Shown here: positions 14,066 to 20,121 of the stretch, piece after piece
How positions within the stretch are numbered: position 1 is the first letter of the stretch
Layout of the letters: each line of letters starts with the position of its first letter
The notes under the pieces: generated by a model
What the model saw: the letters and a program-made list of their open reading frames with translations, nothing else
Database searches by the model: none
Told to the model about the DNA's origin: nothing
Translations under genes and position numbers: made by a program
From: a virus
Reading direction: 5' to 3' (one strand)
Length of the DNA: 20,210 nt
IMG/VR virus record: IMGVR_UViG_3300025759_000928
Span: 1 to 20,210 of that record

Positions 14066-14088
14066 GTTTAAAAGTTTAATTGTTTATG

Positions 14089-14118
14089 CAAATATAGTTA
14101 TTTATAATTGTTACGCAA
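14089..14118 (-). promoter_or_regulatory. Bacteroidota-type promoter before the ERF gene
   Basis: On the minus strand a TTG (14118-14116) is followed by a 19-bp spacer and TATATTTG (14096-14089), an excellent fit to the TTG/TTTG-N19-21-TAnnTTTG promoters of Bacteroidota. The predicted start would be near 14085, giving about a 20-base leader to the ATG at 14065. It overlaps the last codons of the ninG gene. It would give recombination genes a transcript of their own. Confidence 0.8.
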
Positions 14119-14631
14119 GTTTTTTAATAGTTTTTTGTATTTTTTTGTTATTTCCTTGATTTCGTCGATAGTCATCTTTAATGGCTCTAGGTCTTTACGC
14201 TCTAACCTGTTAACTCGCTCCTCTCCTATTCTGTTTATTAATTCAATACGATAGTTTATTAAGTTACCTGAGTAGAAAGTGTTACAGCGTTCGCATTGCT
14301 TATGTACGTTGTCTTCGTTAAAGCGAAGCTCAGGAGTACTTCCTACGCTCATGTAGTGACCAGCGTTCATTTTGCCGTTGTACGTTCCGCATGAAATACA
14401 GCTTCTATCTTTATCCCTTTCACGTATGTAAGCATTAAAGGCAGCTTGTGCTAGTTTCAAGTAGTCTGAGCGGGTAAGTAACTTTTCTTTGAGTTCCTTC
14501 TTTCTGTCCTTCCATTGCTTCTCCTTTTGTAGTTTCGTGTATTCGTATCCGCACTTGGTAGAACAAACAACTTGAAGCGGGCGTAATGGCTCAAACTTCT
14601 CTTTACATACTTTGCACTTTTTAGCTCTCAT
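14098..14631 (-). CDS. ninG: NinG/Rap-like recombination endonuclease
   Basis: A 177-residue protein of the lambda NinG (Rap) family, which cuts branched DNA during recombination. Motifs: an N-terminal zinc finger, C6-x-x-C9 (CKVC) and C23-x3-C27 (CSTKC); the basic RKELKEKLLTRSDYLK (residues 43-58); FNAYIRERDKD (65-75); then C78-x-x-C81 (CISCG), NAGHYMSVG (89-97) and LRFNEDNVH with H110, C113 and C116. These last motifs form the HNH-like catalytic and zinc region. The length is close to lambda NinG. It lies between the T5orf172 nuclease and the ERF gene. Unusually for this window, an AAGGAG precedes the ATG. Its last codons contain the -33 box of the ERF promoter. Confidence 0.92.
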   Translation of the reverse strand: MRAKKCKVCKEKFEPLRPLQVVCSTKCGYEYTKLQKEKQWKDRKKELKEKLLTRSDYLKLAQAAFNAYIRERDKDRSCISCGTYNGKMNAGHYMSVGSTPELRFNEDNVHKQCERCNTFYSGNLINYRIELINRIGEERVNRLERKDLEPLKMTIDEIKEITKKYKKLLKNLRNNYK

Positions 14632-14636
14632 AGTAA

Positions 14637-14642
14637 CTCCTT
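14637..14642 (-). promoter_or_regulatory. Shine-Dalgarno sequence of ninG
   Basis: AAGGAG stands 5 bases before the ATG at 14631. Bacteroidota genes, and most genes in this window, lack such a sequence, so this is one of few starts supported in the classical way. It also fixes the ninG start. Confidence 0.6.
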
Positions 14643-14649
14643 ATTTCGT

Positions 14650-15018
14650 TTAATTGTTTTCTTCATAATAGTAGTATTTATCAATCACCTCACAACTTGT
14701 CATATTTGTTAAGTCTAAAAGAATTTTTTTCACTTTTTCTAAAAACATTTCTTTGTTTTCGTATTTATACCATTCTCCTGTAGCTTTTTTCTTTTTAAAT
14801 ATTTGGTGTAGCGTATTTTCTATATCATATGGAATAGTGTAATAACCTAATATAAGAGGGTTAGCAGTGTTAAGTTGTCGTCTTCTACTTTCAAAGTCTC
14901 TAGTTTTTCCTATTTTAACTATATTAGGGTTTTCCATGAAAGCTAAGTAACATATTGTAGTACCTTTTAATTTACATACATCTGTTTTTTTAATTTTAAT
15001 AAATTTTGACTGCTTCAT
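14650..15018 (-). CDS. T5orf172-type GIY-YIG nuclease-like protein
   Basis: A 122-residue protein resembling the T5orf172/MUG113 branch of GIY-YIG nucleases. Matches: Y24 in ICYLAFMENPN, then IVKIGKTRDFESRRRQL (residues 33-49) with the conserved G and R positions, LGYYTI (57-62), YDIENTLHQIF (64-74) with the Glu of the active helix, and the closing TGEWYK (80-85). It is smaller than homing endonucleases and lacks a clear DNA-binding domain at the C-terminus, which is Lys-rich and ends in a run of Tyr and Glu. Its base composition is more AT-rich than that of its neighbours (many Lys, Ile and Asn codons with A/T), suggesting later arrival. It overlaps the coiled-coil gene by 4 bases, and its stop lies in the leader of ninG. 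DNA cleavage is inferred from family. Confidence 0.8.
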   Translation of the reverse strand: MKQSKFIKIKKTDVCKLKGTTICYLAFMENPNIVKIGKTRDFESRRRQLNTANPLILGYYTIPYDIENTLHQIFKKKKATGEWYKYENKEMFLEKVKKILLDLTNMTSCEVIDKYYYYEENN

Positions 15019-15308
15019 AATAATTCTTTTACCTCGTTTAGTTGTTTTTTAAGTTCGTCTATCTCCTTATCCTTTTCAAGTAGTAACTTATACTGGTTAA
15101 AGTTTTCCCTGTTAGTCTCGGTTAACTGCTTATCTACAGAAACGAGGAAGTAATATAACTCAGTAAGCTCTTTAATACATTTGTTGTTAGTCTCTATCCA
15201 TTCATGGCTAGGCTGTTTCTCCTTTACTTTCTCATTAATTGCTTTTAACTGCTCGGCTGCTAGTCTTATAGCCCCTTTGCTTAATACTACATCTATTGCG
15301 TAACTCAT
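15015..15308 (-). CDS. Coiled-coil protein of unknown function
   Basis: A 97-residue, mostly helical protein rich in Lys, Glu and Leu. The C-terminal third (LLLEKDKEIDELKKQLNEVK) has clear heptad spacing for a coiled coil. The first 30 residues contain IRLAAEQLKAINEKVKEKQ, another amphipathic helix. No domain name comes to mind. It is bracketed by ATGA overlaps with the RecA-fold helicase gene before it and the T5orf172 nuclease gene after it. It could be a helicase accessory or oligomerisation partner; its position beside the replicative helicase is the only hint. It has no membrane segment. Confidence 0.62.
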   Translation of the reverse strand: MSYAIDVVLSKGAIRLAAEQLKAINEKVKEKQPSHEWIETNNKCIKELTELYYFLVSVDKQLTETNRENFNQYKLLLEKDKEIDELKKQLNEVKELL

Positions 15309-16291
15309 GGCGTTTTAATTGTGTTCCATATCTCATGCGGGTCTTCATCTAACCCGTTTTCAATATCGAAGTTAATGTTTTTAAATTTGTTTAAGTCCTC
15401 CCGCGGCTCGTTAGGTACTATCTTCTTCTGAAAAGCTTGAGGGCGTTTAATTACATCTACCCCGTTAACCGTTAACCCTAGACCAAAGTTATAGTCTAAC
15501 ATAATAGGCTGGTCTTGAAACGTCGGCTTACCTCCAGTATCCGTGTCTTTTATCTTTGCTACTTCAATCATAGTAAACTTCCATAGCTCAGCGTGCGAAG
15601 TTAGGCGGTGTATAACTACGAAGTCATCAGCTTTATTTGCGAACGCTTTACCGCCTTCAATATCCGACTTAAAAGGTATTCGTACTTGTCCTTGCCATTG
15701 GTGGTCTTTAGGATAAACAGCTCCTAACCTTCCGCTTGCGCTCGTAGGATGTGCGTTAATAAATACCGAGTGCTTGCCCTCTTTAGTTACCATCTTTAGC
15801 TCGTTCAATACGTCGTAGTTACTAGAATAAGTTAAATCTGTCTTAAGTGAGTTCCAAGGGTCTATTAGTAGCGTATCTCTTCCTGAATTTAAGTATAAGT
15901 CTATTACCTCCCGCGGCTCGTATCGTTTCGTGTTGTCAATAAAACTAAAGTGGTTTTCTAACTTTATTTCTGCTCGTCGTATTTCTTTGTGGCTTAAGTC
16001 CATAAAAGACTTATTGCAGTACATCTGTACAAGGTCGCGCATTATCTTACCCGCGCTGTTTTCGTCGCAGAATAAACAAAAGCTTAAATCGTGATTAGTC
16101 GCTAGTGCTAGAAAGTACCAAAGTTGAAAATATGTCTTACCTACGTTGTCGTGTCCGAGAAATATGTTTAACTGGTTGTGCTTGTAGACAAAGTTCTCAT
16201 CTAAAGCGCAGCCTAGTTTTAAGCCTTTAGGTATCTTACCGTCTCGGTAGTCCGTTAAAAACTTTGTGCTGTGTCCGTTGTTTAGTATCAT
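15305..16291 (-). CDS. RecA-fold replicative helicase (DnaB/RepA-like)
   Basis: A 328-residue hexameric-type ATPase, likely the phage replicative helicase. Walker A is GHDNVGKT at residues 46-53 (in NIFLGHDNVGKTYFQLWY). Walker B is LLIDPWNSL at 141-149. HSVFINAHPTSASGR (174-188) is the sensor or switch strand, and FVVIHR follows around 230. This is the RecA/KaiC-like core found in DnaB, RepA and related helicases. No N-terminal DnaB bundle or primase domain is present, so a separate primase may be elsewhere, or the host one is used. The gene overlaps the DUF6291-like replication gene by 4 bases, mirroring the lambda O/P-type pairing of initiator and helicase or loader. Precise subfamily remains open. 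Confidence 0.82.
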   Translation of the reverse strand: MILNNGHSTKFLTDYRDGKIPKGLKLGCALDENFVYKHNQLNIFLGHDNVGKTYFQLWYFLALATNHDLSFCLFCDENSAGKIMRDLVQMYCNKSFMDLSHKEIRRAEIKLENHFSFIDNTKRYEPREVIDLYLNSGRDTLLIDPWNSLKTDLTYSSNYDVLNELKMVTKEGKHSVFINAHPTSASGRLGAVYPKDHQWQGQVRIPFKSDIEGGKAFANKADDFVVIHRLTSHAELWKFTMIEVAKIKDTDTGGKPTFQDQPIMLDYNFGLGLTVNGVDVIKRPQAFQKKIVPNEPREDLNKFKNINFDIENGLDEDPHEIWNTIKTP

Positions 16292-16869
16292 TTATTTGTA
16301 GCTTTTTTAACGTGTTCTACTAACGGATCTACTCTTGCACGTCCGTTCTCTCCGTGTTCTTTCTTAAGCCAGTTCTTAGCCGTCAAATATAAGGAAACAT
16401 ATTTACTGTTGCCTTTGTAGTTTTGTATCGCATCTAAAACCGTATCTATTTGCTCTTTCGTGTAGTTCTCGTTTAGCTTGATGCATTCTGCTTTTGTTAT
16501 TTTCAAATGTTTAAAAGACATATATATATCTTTATTATCATTTACATTTACATTTACATTTACATTATCAGTTGACGCTCGTAAACGCTCGTTAACGGTC
16601 GTTGCATTTCGTTGACGTTTCTCAGCGCTTTTACGCCCCGCTTCTCTGCGTTGCTCTAGTTGTGTTTCCCACTTCTGTAAATCCCTCTTCAATTGTCGTT
16701 TAATACTAATAAAAGCAAGTTCAACAAGTTGGTTATCTGCTGTAGGATTTTCATCGTTAACGTAAGAAAATATATGTTTAATTAATTTACCCGCTACTTC
16801 GTCAGGTAGAAAACTAAATAGGTCTTGCTGGTCTGCGTAAAGCACGAAGCTCTTTTTATCTTTTGCCAT
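16288..16869 (-). CDS. Replication initiator-like protein (DUF6291-type N-terminus)
   Basis: A 193-residue protein in two parts. The N-terminal 85 residues (KSFVLYADQQDLFSFLPDEV, then LIKHIFSYVNDENP and KRQLKRDLQKWETQLEQRRE) match, as I remember it, a phage replication domain annotated DUF6291. Residues 84-100 are a linker whose DNA is a 10-bp tandem repeat array, and residues 102-111 are the dipeptide repeat NVNVNVNVND. The C-terminal part (about 118-190) is a small helical domain with LKKEHGENGR and a basic end. The gene stands directly before the RecA-fold helicase (4-base overlap). Together with the embedded array this suggests an initiator that binds its own gene, as lambda O does. Initiator function is inferred. 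The ATG follows AATTTAAACT, with a 3-base gap from the MazG-like gene. Confidence 0.75.
   Translation of the reverse strand: MAKDKKSFVLYADQQDLFSFLPDEVAGKLIKHIFSYVNDENPTADNQLVELAFISIKRQLKRDLQKWETQLEQRREAGRKSAEKRQRNATTVNERLRASTDNVNVNVNVNDNKDIYMSFKHLKITKAECIKLNENYTKEQIDTVLDAIQNYKGNSKYVSLYLTAKNWLKKEHGENGRARVDPLVEHVKKATNK
16541..16564. repeat. Hexamer repeat TTTACA x4 (AT-rich block)
   Basis: Four perfect copies of TTTACA on the plus strand, followed by TT; on the coding strand they encode alternating Asn and Val. Since each unit is 6 bases, copy number can change without breaking the gene. The block may act as the unwinding part of the putative origin or merely as a flexible linker. Confidence 0.85.
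16571..16620. repeat. Five tandem 10-bp iteron-like units
   Basis: Plus-strand units are GTTGACGCTC, GTAAACGCTC, GTTAACGGTC, GTTGCATTTC and GTTGACGTTT, with consensus GTTRACGCTC. All five start with GT, and the fourth is the most divergent. The period of 10 is close to one DNA turn, so a bound protein would face the same side each time. A period of 10 cannot reflect a protein repeat, since it changes codon phase from unit to unit. Confidence 0.82.
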
Positions 16870-16872
16870 AGT

Positions 16873-17136
16873 TTAAATTCTTAAATAGTTAATTTTAATT
16901 TTGTTTTTTAATTCGCTTTCAATATCAATTTTATAATGCTCGGCAATATTAAGACAAACTAAAACTATATCTGCTAATTCCTCTTTAAAATTATCCATAT
17001 CCCTAAATTCTAAAGACTCTTCAAACTCGGAAACTTCCTCATATAATTTATCAATAAATTGAAATAAGGTAGTAGAGGGGGTTATTAGCCCCCTTTTTAC
17101 TGTGCTATCGTAATTTGTTTTTATTATTTCTTTCAT
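16873..17136 (-). CDS. MazG-like nucleotide pyrophosphohydrolase
   Basis: An 87-residue all-helical protein of the MazG or all-alpha NTP pyrophosphatase type, which hydrolyses nucleoside triphosphates or alarmone-like substrates to monophosphate and pyrophosphate. The metal-binding helices are visible: LYEEVSEFEESLEF (residues 31-44) with E33, E34 and E37, and NFKEELADIVLVCLNIAEHY (49-68) with E52, E53 and D56. That is the E-x-x-E...E-x-x-D pattern. It is a minimal single-domain form, as in many phages. Roles proposed for phage MazG include changing host nucleotide or ppGpp pools; the target here is unknown. It lies between the methyltransferase gene (1-base gap) and the initiator gene (3-base gap). 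Confidence 0.82.
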   Translation of the reverse strand: MKEIIKTNYDSTVKRGLITPSTTLFQFIDKLYEEVSEFEESLEFRDMDNFKEELADIVLVCLNIAEHYKIDIESELKNKIKINYLRI

Positions 17137-17137
17137 T

Positions 17138-18154
17138 TTAAAAAAGTTTTACATCTTCATACTTTGAGAACGTTCTTTTTTTAGCGTGTTTTAGGTTTTC
17201 AATAGCTTGGTTAAAGTAACTATCTTTTAACTCTATACCTATTGCTTTACGCCCTAAAGATACTGGACTATAAACCTCACTACCTACACCCATAAACGGA
17301 GTTAAAACAACTTCATTTTCGTTAGTGTACATTTCTACTATCCTATCAATTACATCTAATTGCAAAGGGTGTACGTGTTTTTCGTCGTCTTCTGTTTTAC
17401 TTTCTCGATACGGTAAAACATTGTCTATACGGACGTCATCCCATACAGCCGAAGCGTAACGCTGCCATATGTAATGGCTCAACTTATTGCTTTTCGGGTC
17501 TTCGTGATACTTATACTTTGAGTTCAAATGTTCCCAAAGTTGCTCCTCGTTAAATCCGTCGTTAGTTGCATTATTCCACGCTTGTAAAATATTAGGTAAA
17601 ACTGGTGTAGCTCCGTGGTATCTTTTTAGCCCTTGAGGGTGTGTTACTGGTACTTCGTTTTCGCCTTTCTTTGTAAATATTAGCATATAGTCAGGCATAG
17701 CTGTAAAACATTTAGTCATATCTTCAACTACAAATTTATGCATTAAACTTTGTACCATTGTACGCATACGAACTTTTAACGGTTCTTTCCAAATTGTTAT
17801 ACGGTTACGATATTCAAAACCATGCTTTTCATGTAGTCTAATAATCTCGTGAGGAAAGTCCCAAAGGCGCGAAGTATTATCAAATACATCCGTACAGTGT
17901 ACAGCGTTTATACGCCCTTTCTTTGTTACCCTAGCCATTTGCTCGATTAAAAAATCGTATTGCTCTAAAAATTGTTCCTTACTTTCGCAGTTGCTAAAAT
18001 CGTTAGGACTACTTGAGTAGTTGTATAAACCCGCAAAAGGTGGAGAATATACCGATAAATCAATACTCTCGTCTTTAAGCGTTGGTAATACGTGCATACA
18101 ATCTCCGTTATAGATTGCGTAATCATCTGTTAAAACTTGTTCTTTTACTTTCAT
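17138..18154 (-). CDS. DNA methyltransferase (N4/N6, beta class)
   Basis: A 338-residue SAM-dependent DNA methyltransferase. The catalytic motif IV comes first, SPPF (residues 37-40) in LSVYSPPFAGLYN, and the SAM-binding motif I near the C-terminus, TPFMGVGSEVYSPVSLGRKA (285-304) followed by GIEL (306-309). IV before I is the beta order. SPP[FY] is more typical of N4-cytosine enzymes, but N6-adenine action is not excluded. The middle region (about 90-200) with FPHEIIRLHEKHGFEYRN and a conserved TIWKEPLKVRMRTMVQSL stretch looks like the target recognition part. The gene lies one base after the SNF2-like helicase gene. No restriction endonuclease is visible in the window, so self-protection or epigenetic control is likelier than a complete restriction-modification system. 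Confidence 0.9.
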   Translation of the reverse strand: MKVKEQVLTDDYAIYNGDCMHVLPTLKDESIDLSVYSPPFAGLYNYSSSPNDFSNCESKEQFLEQYDFLIEQMARVTKKGRINAVHCTDVFDNTSRLWDFPHEIIRLHEKHGFEYRNRITIWKEPLKVRMRTMVQSLMHKFVVEDMTKCFTAMPDYMLIFTKKGENEVPVTHPQGLKRYHGATPVLPNILQAWNNATNDGFNEEQLWEHLNSKYKYHEDPKSNKLSHYIWQRYASAVWDDVRIDNVLPYRESKTEDDEKHVHPLQLDVIDRIVEMYTNENEVVLTPFMGVGSEVYSPVSLGRKAIGIELKDSYFNQAIENLKHAKKRTFSKYEDVKLF

Positions 18155-18155
18155 G

Positions 18156-19526
18156 TTAGATAAATTTTGGTGTTTCTATTTGTTTATTAAATTCTTTTGT
18201 TTTGTGCGTAAAGTCCGCGTTTACATTTTCTACTAGATTTTGATATAGCTGTATTGCTTTTTCGGTCTTTTGCTGTAGTGCTTCCATTACTCTAGTCTGA
18301 CCGTCTGAAATAACCATATCAATAGTTACGTCGCGTTGTTGCCCAAATCTCCAAAACCTTCGAATAGCTTGGTAGTATTGTTCGTAGCTCCATGTAGGAA
18401 AGAATACAGAGTGATTGCAGTGCTGCCAGTTTAAACCCATACCAGTCATCTTAGCCTTGGTTATTAGTCGAGTTATTTCTCCATTTGCAAAGGCTACTAA
18501 AATCTCTTCTTTACGGTCAACTGACATACTGCCTAATATTTCTACAGCTTCACTATCTAAAGACTTTATTAGTCCGCTTTCCTCGTTTCTATTAACCCAA
18601 TAAACAGAAGTCTTACCTTTTGCTAGTTGAATAGCCTTTTCGCATCTTTCTTTTATTGTGCTTTTCTCTTCGTGCTTTATTTCATTAAAGTTCTTTGCGA
18701 CTGGTGTAAACATTTGTATCTGACCGTCAACATCTATTAACGAATTGTTTTTAACGACGTGTTTATTTACTATGAGTTCAGGAAGTATATACCTCGTGTC
18801 ATCAAAACCTAAGTCCGACGGCTTTTTAACCATTATAGACCATTGGTTTACCCATGCAAAAAAGTCCTTTTCTGCGTGTGGTTTAAGATAGTATTTTTCA
18901 CCTATGTTACGGGCGTTACTGTCTGAGGTGTTATTGTTGTTTTTAAAAAACTTACCTAGCATATCCATATAACCCATATAACCGAGTGCCTCGCTACTTG
19001 TGCCTAGTTCTATAAAATCGTTAGGGCTTGGGGTTGCTGTAGATAAATAACGGTATTTTACTTTTTTAATAAAGCTAGTAATTTGATTTTTAATTTTACC
19101 GTCAAAGTTCTTTAAAATACTACTTTCATCTAGTATAACCCCCTCAAAGTCTTTAGGGTTTAAATATTGCAACCTTTCGTAATTACATACTACTATTTTC
19201 TTTGTGTGCTTTCCGTTTTTTGTTTGCTCGATGTCGTCGGTAATATTCCTATCCATAGCTTCTTTTACAAACTGAAAACCAACCGCTAAAGGCGTTAATA
19301 TTAATACCTTTCCATTAGTTTCGTTTACGATGTTCACAGCTATAGATAACTGTATTAAAGTTTTACCTAGTCCAGTATCAGCAAATACTGCCATTCTACC
19401 TTTTCTAACCGCTTTCTCTATTATTGCTTTTTGAAAATCAAAAGCACAATCAGGAAAGTAATTAGGCTCAAAACCAAACTCTCCTATAAGGTGTTTTTTT
19501 TGGTTTAAAAATTGTTCATAGTTCAT
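18156..19526 (-). CDS. SNF2/DEAD-like superfamily 2 helicase
   Basis: A 456-residue SF2 ATPase. Motif I is FADTGLGKT (residues 48-56), motif Ia lies around LILTPLAV (75-82), motif II is ILDESS (131-136, DES in place of DEAH), motif III is STATPSPND (162-170), and motif VI is QAIRRFWRFGQ (386-396). The SNF2-type final motif with Arg fingers is plain, and the second RecA domain also has MTGMGLNWQHCNH. Between the lobes, GYMDMLGKFFKNNN and WSIMVKKPSDLGFDD are words I know from phage helicases paired with methyltransferases. The methyltransferase gene follows after one base, as if they form a pair. The start is 21 bases after a terminator-like hairpin, so expression may be controlled by readthrough. 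Direct substrates are unknown. Confidence 0.9.
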   Translation of the reverse strand: MNYEQFLNQKKHLIGEFGFEPNYFPDCAFDFQKAIIEKAVRKGRMAVFADTGLGKTLIQLSIAVNIVNETNGKVLILTPLAVGFQFVKEAMDRNITDDIEQTKNGKHTKKIVVCNYERLQYLNPKDFEGVILDESSILKNFDGKIKNQITSFIKKVKYRYLSTATPSPNDFIELGTSSEALGYMGYMDMLGKFFKNNNNTSDSNARNIGEKYYLKPHAEKDFFAWVNQWSIMVKKPSDLGFDDTRYILPELIVNKHVVKNNSLIDVDGQIQMFTPVAKNFNEIKHEEKSTIKERCEKAIQLAKGKTSVYWVNRNEESGLIKSLDSEAVEILGSMSVDRKEEILVAFANGEITRLITKAKMTGMGLNWQHCNHSVFFPTWSYEQYYQAIRRFWRFGQQRDVTIDMVISDGQTRVMEALQQKTEKAIQLYQNLVENVNADFTHKTKEFNKQIETPKFI

Positions 19527-19546
19527 AATTTAATTGTTTTTTGTGT

Positions 19547-19603
19547 AAAAAAAAACCTCCGTAAATCCTTGAGGCTCTCACTTCTCAATTCATTACAGAG
19601 GTT
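19547..19603 (-). terminator. Terminator hairpin with a nested hairpin
   Basis: AACCTCTGTAA (19603-19593) and TTACGGAGGTT (19564-19554) pair over 11 positions with one G-U, and nine T (19555-19547) run out of the stem. Inside is a second hairpin TTGAG/CTCAA (19588-19584 with 19573-19569). It would end a short RNA started at 19642 or attenuate transcription into the helicase gene, whose ATG is 21 bases on. Confidence 0.82.
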
Positions 19604-19642
19604 AATAAAATGTCTGTGTTGCTTATTGTGAGAGCGCAACGT
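19547..19642 (-). ncRNA. Candidate structured RNA with complementary loops
   Basis: The predicted RNA of about 95 bases starts near 19642 (from the promoter) and ends in a U-tract. Hairpin 1 is GUUGC (19640-19636) with GCAAC (19622-19618) around a 13-base loop starting GCUCUCAC. Hairpin 2 is the terminator, with a nested hairpin whose 10-base loop ends GUGAGAGC. These 8 bases are perfectly complementary to those of loop 1, giving a potential intramolecular kissing contact. No reading frame is present. It is either a free small RNA or a leader controlling the helicase operon. I recognise no known RNA family. Confidence 0.65.
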
Positions 19643-19645
19643 GTA

Positions 19646-19678
19646 CAAATATAACTATTTTTCTTTTTCCCTTACAAA
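19646..19678 (-). promoter_or_regulatory. Bacteroidota-type promoter of the structured RNA
   Basis: TTTG (19678-19675), a 21-bp spacer and TATATTTG (19653-19646) on the minus strand fit the promoter form of this phylum. The -33 box overlaps the final codons of the 75-residue gene. The expected start at about 19642 is two bases before the first stem of hairpin 1, a neat agreement between promoter and RNA structure. Confidence 0.78.
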
Positions 19679-19882
19679 ATGTTCGTAAAAATATTCTTGT
19701 AAATCGTCTAGCTCTTGCCATACTTCTCTATCGGCTGTTATTTCACGCACTAGCCTATCTAGGTAAGCAGCGTAGTTCTTTGTTCTTTGTTTGAGTTCCC
19801 TGTTCCAGTCGATGTCTTCTAGTAAGTCTCTAAGCGTGTAAACAAGTCCCGCTACGTTTATTAATTTTTCTTCTTTTGTCAT
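19655..19882 (-). CDS. Small charged hypothetical protein
   Basis: A 75-residue protein I do not recognise. It appears all helical, with VAGLVYTLRDLLEDIDWNRE (residues 10-29), a Tyr-containing middle (KNYAAYLDRLVREI) and an acidic to basic C-terminus (LDDLQEYFYEHFVREKEK). No metal site or membrane segment is seen. It shares one base with the gene before it (TAATG) and is the last gene before the promoter and structured RNA. The -33 box of that promoter lies in its final codons. Coding confidence comes from coupling and length only. Confidence 0.62.
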   Translation of the reverse strand: MTKEEKLINVAGLVYTLRDLLEDIDWNRELKQRTKNYAAYLDRLVREITADREVWQELDDLQEYFYEHFVREKEK

Positions 19883-20121
19883 TAGTCTAGTTTTAAGTTA
19901 TAATTTTCTAATATTCTTCCTATTTCTTCTCTAATCTTTTCAGCTATTTCGTATTCTGCTTCATTTGCTTGCTGGTTATGGTTTAATATAGAAGCGTCGT
20001 ACTTTGTAGTTAATCTTAACAGTTGGTCTAATTCCCACATTGCTAACTTCCACTTGTAGCCGTCTAAGGCTGTTAACGCTGCTTCTGCGTCTTCGTCTTT
20101 AAATTCTAGTGTTATTTTCAT
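19882..20121 (-). CDS. Conserved small phage protein
   Basis: A 79-residue protein starting MKITLEFKDEDAEAALTALD. The following GYKWKLAMWELDQLLRLTTK and the later KIREEIGRILENYNLKLD recall a small conserved family seen in phages of both Firmicutes and Bacteroidota, in which a short beta strand, a Trp-containing helix and a C-terminal helix recur. I know of no established function. Its ATG overlaps the stop of the gene upstream (ATGA) and its stop overlaps the next start by one base, so it is part of the early operon. No cysteines or membrane segments are visible. Confidence 0.68.
   Translation of the reverse strand: MKITLEFKDEDAEAALTALDGYKWKLAMWELDQLLRLTTKYDASILNHNQQANEAEYEIAEKIREEIGRILENYNLKLD

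Larger units (their letters stand above)
16506..16620. other. Candidate replication origin inside the initiator gene
   Basis: Two adjoining blocks form the pattern of an iteron origin. Bases 16571-16620 hold five tandem 10-bp units. Bases 16506-16570 next to them are almost free of G and C, with ATATATATAT near 16519-16529 and four copies of TTTACA at 16541-16564. In lambda the origin likewise lies within the O gene, with iterons beside an AT-rich unwinding region in the inter-domain linker. Here too the array falls in the linker of a replication protein beside a helicase gene. No function has been measured. Confidence 0.65.

Noticed and set aside
15397-15921. A 15-base direct repeat CCTCCCGCGGCTCGT occurring twice in the RecA-fold helicase gene
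   Set aside because: Both copies encode Glu-Pro-Arg-Glu words in the same frame, and a 15-base match within 20 kb is not very unlikely. No further structure surrounds it.
16384-16391. TATATTTG on the minus strand inside the replication gene
   Set aside because: No TTG or TTTG lies 19-21 bp upstream, and the bases are explained by the codons for Leu-Tyr-Leu.
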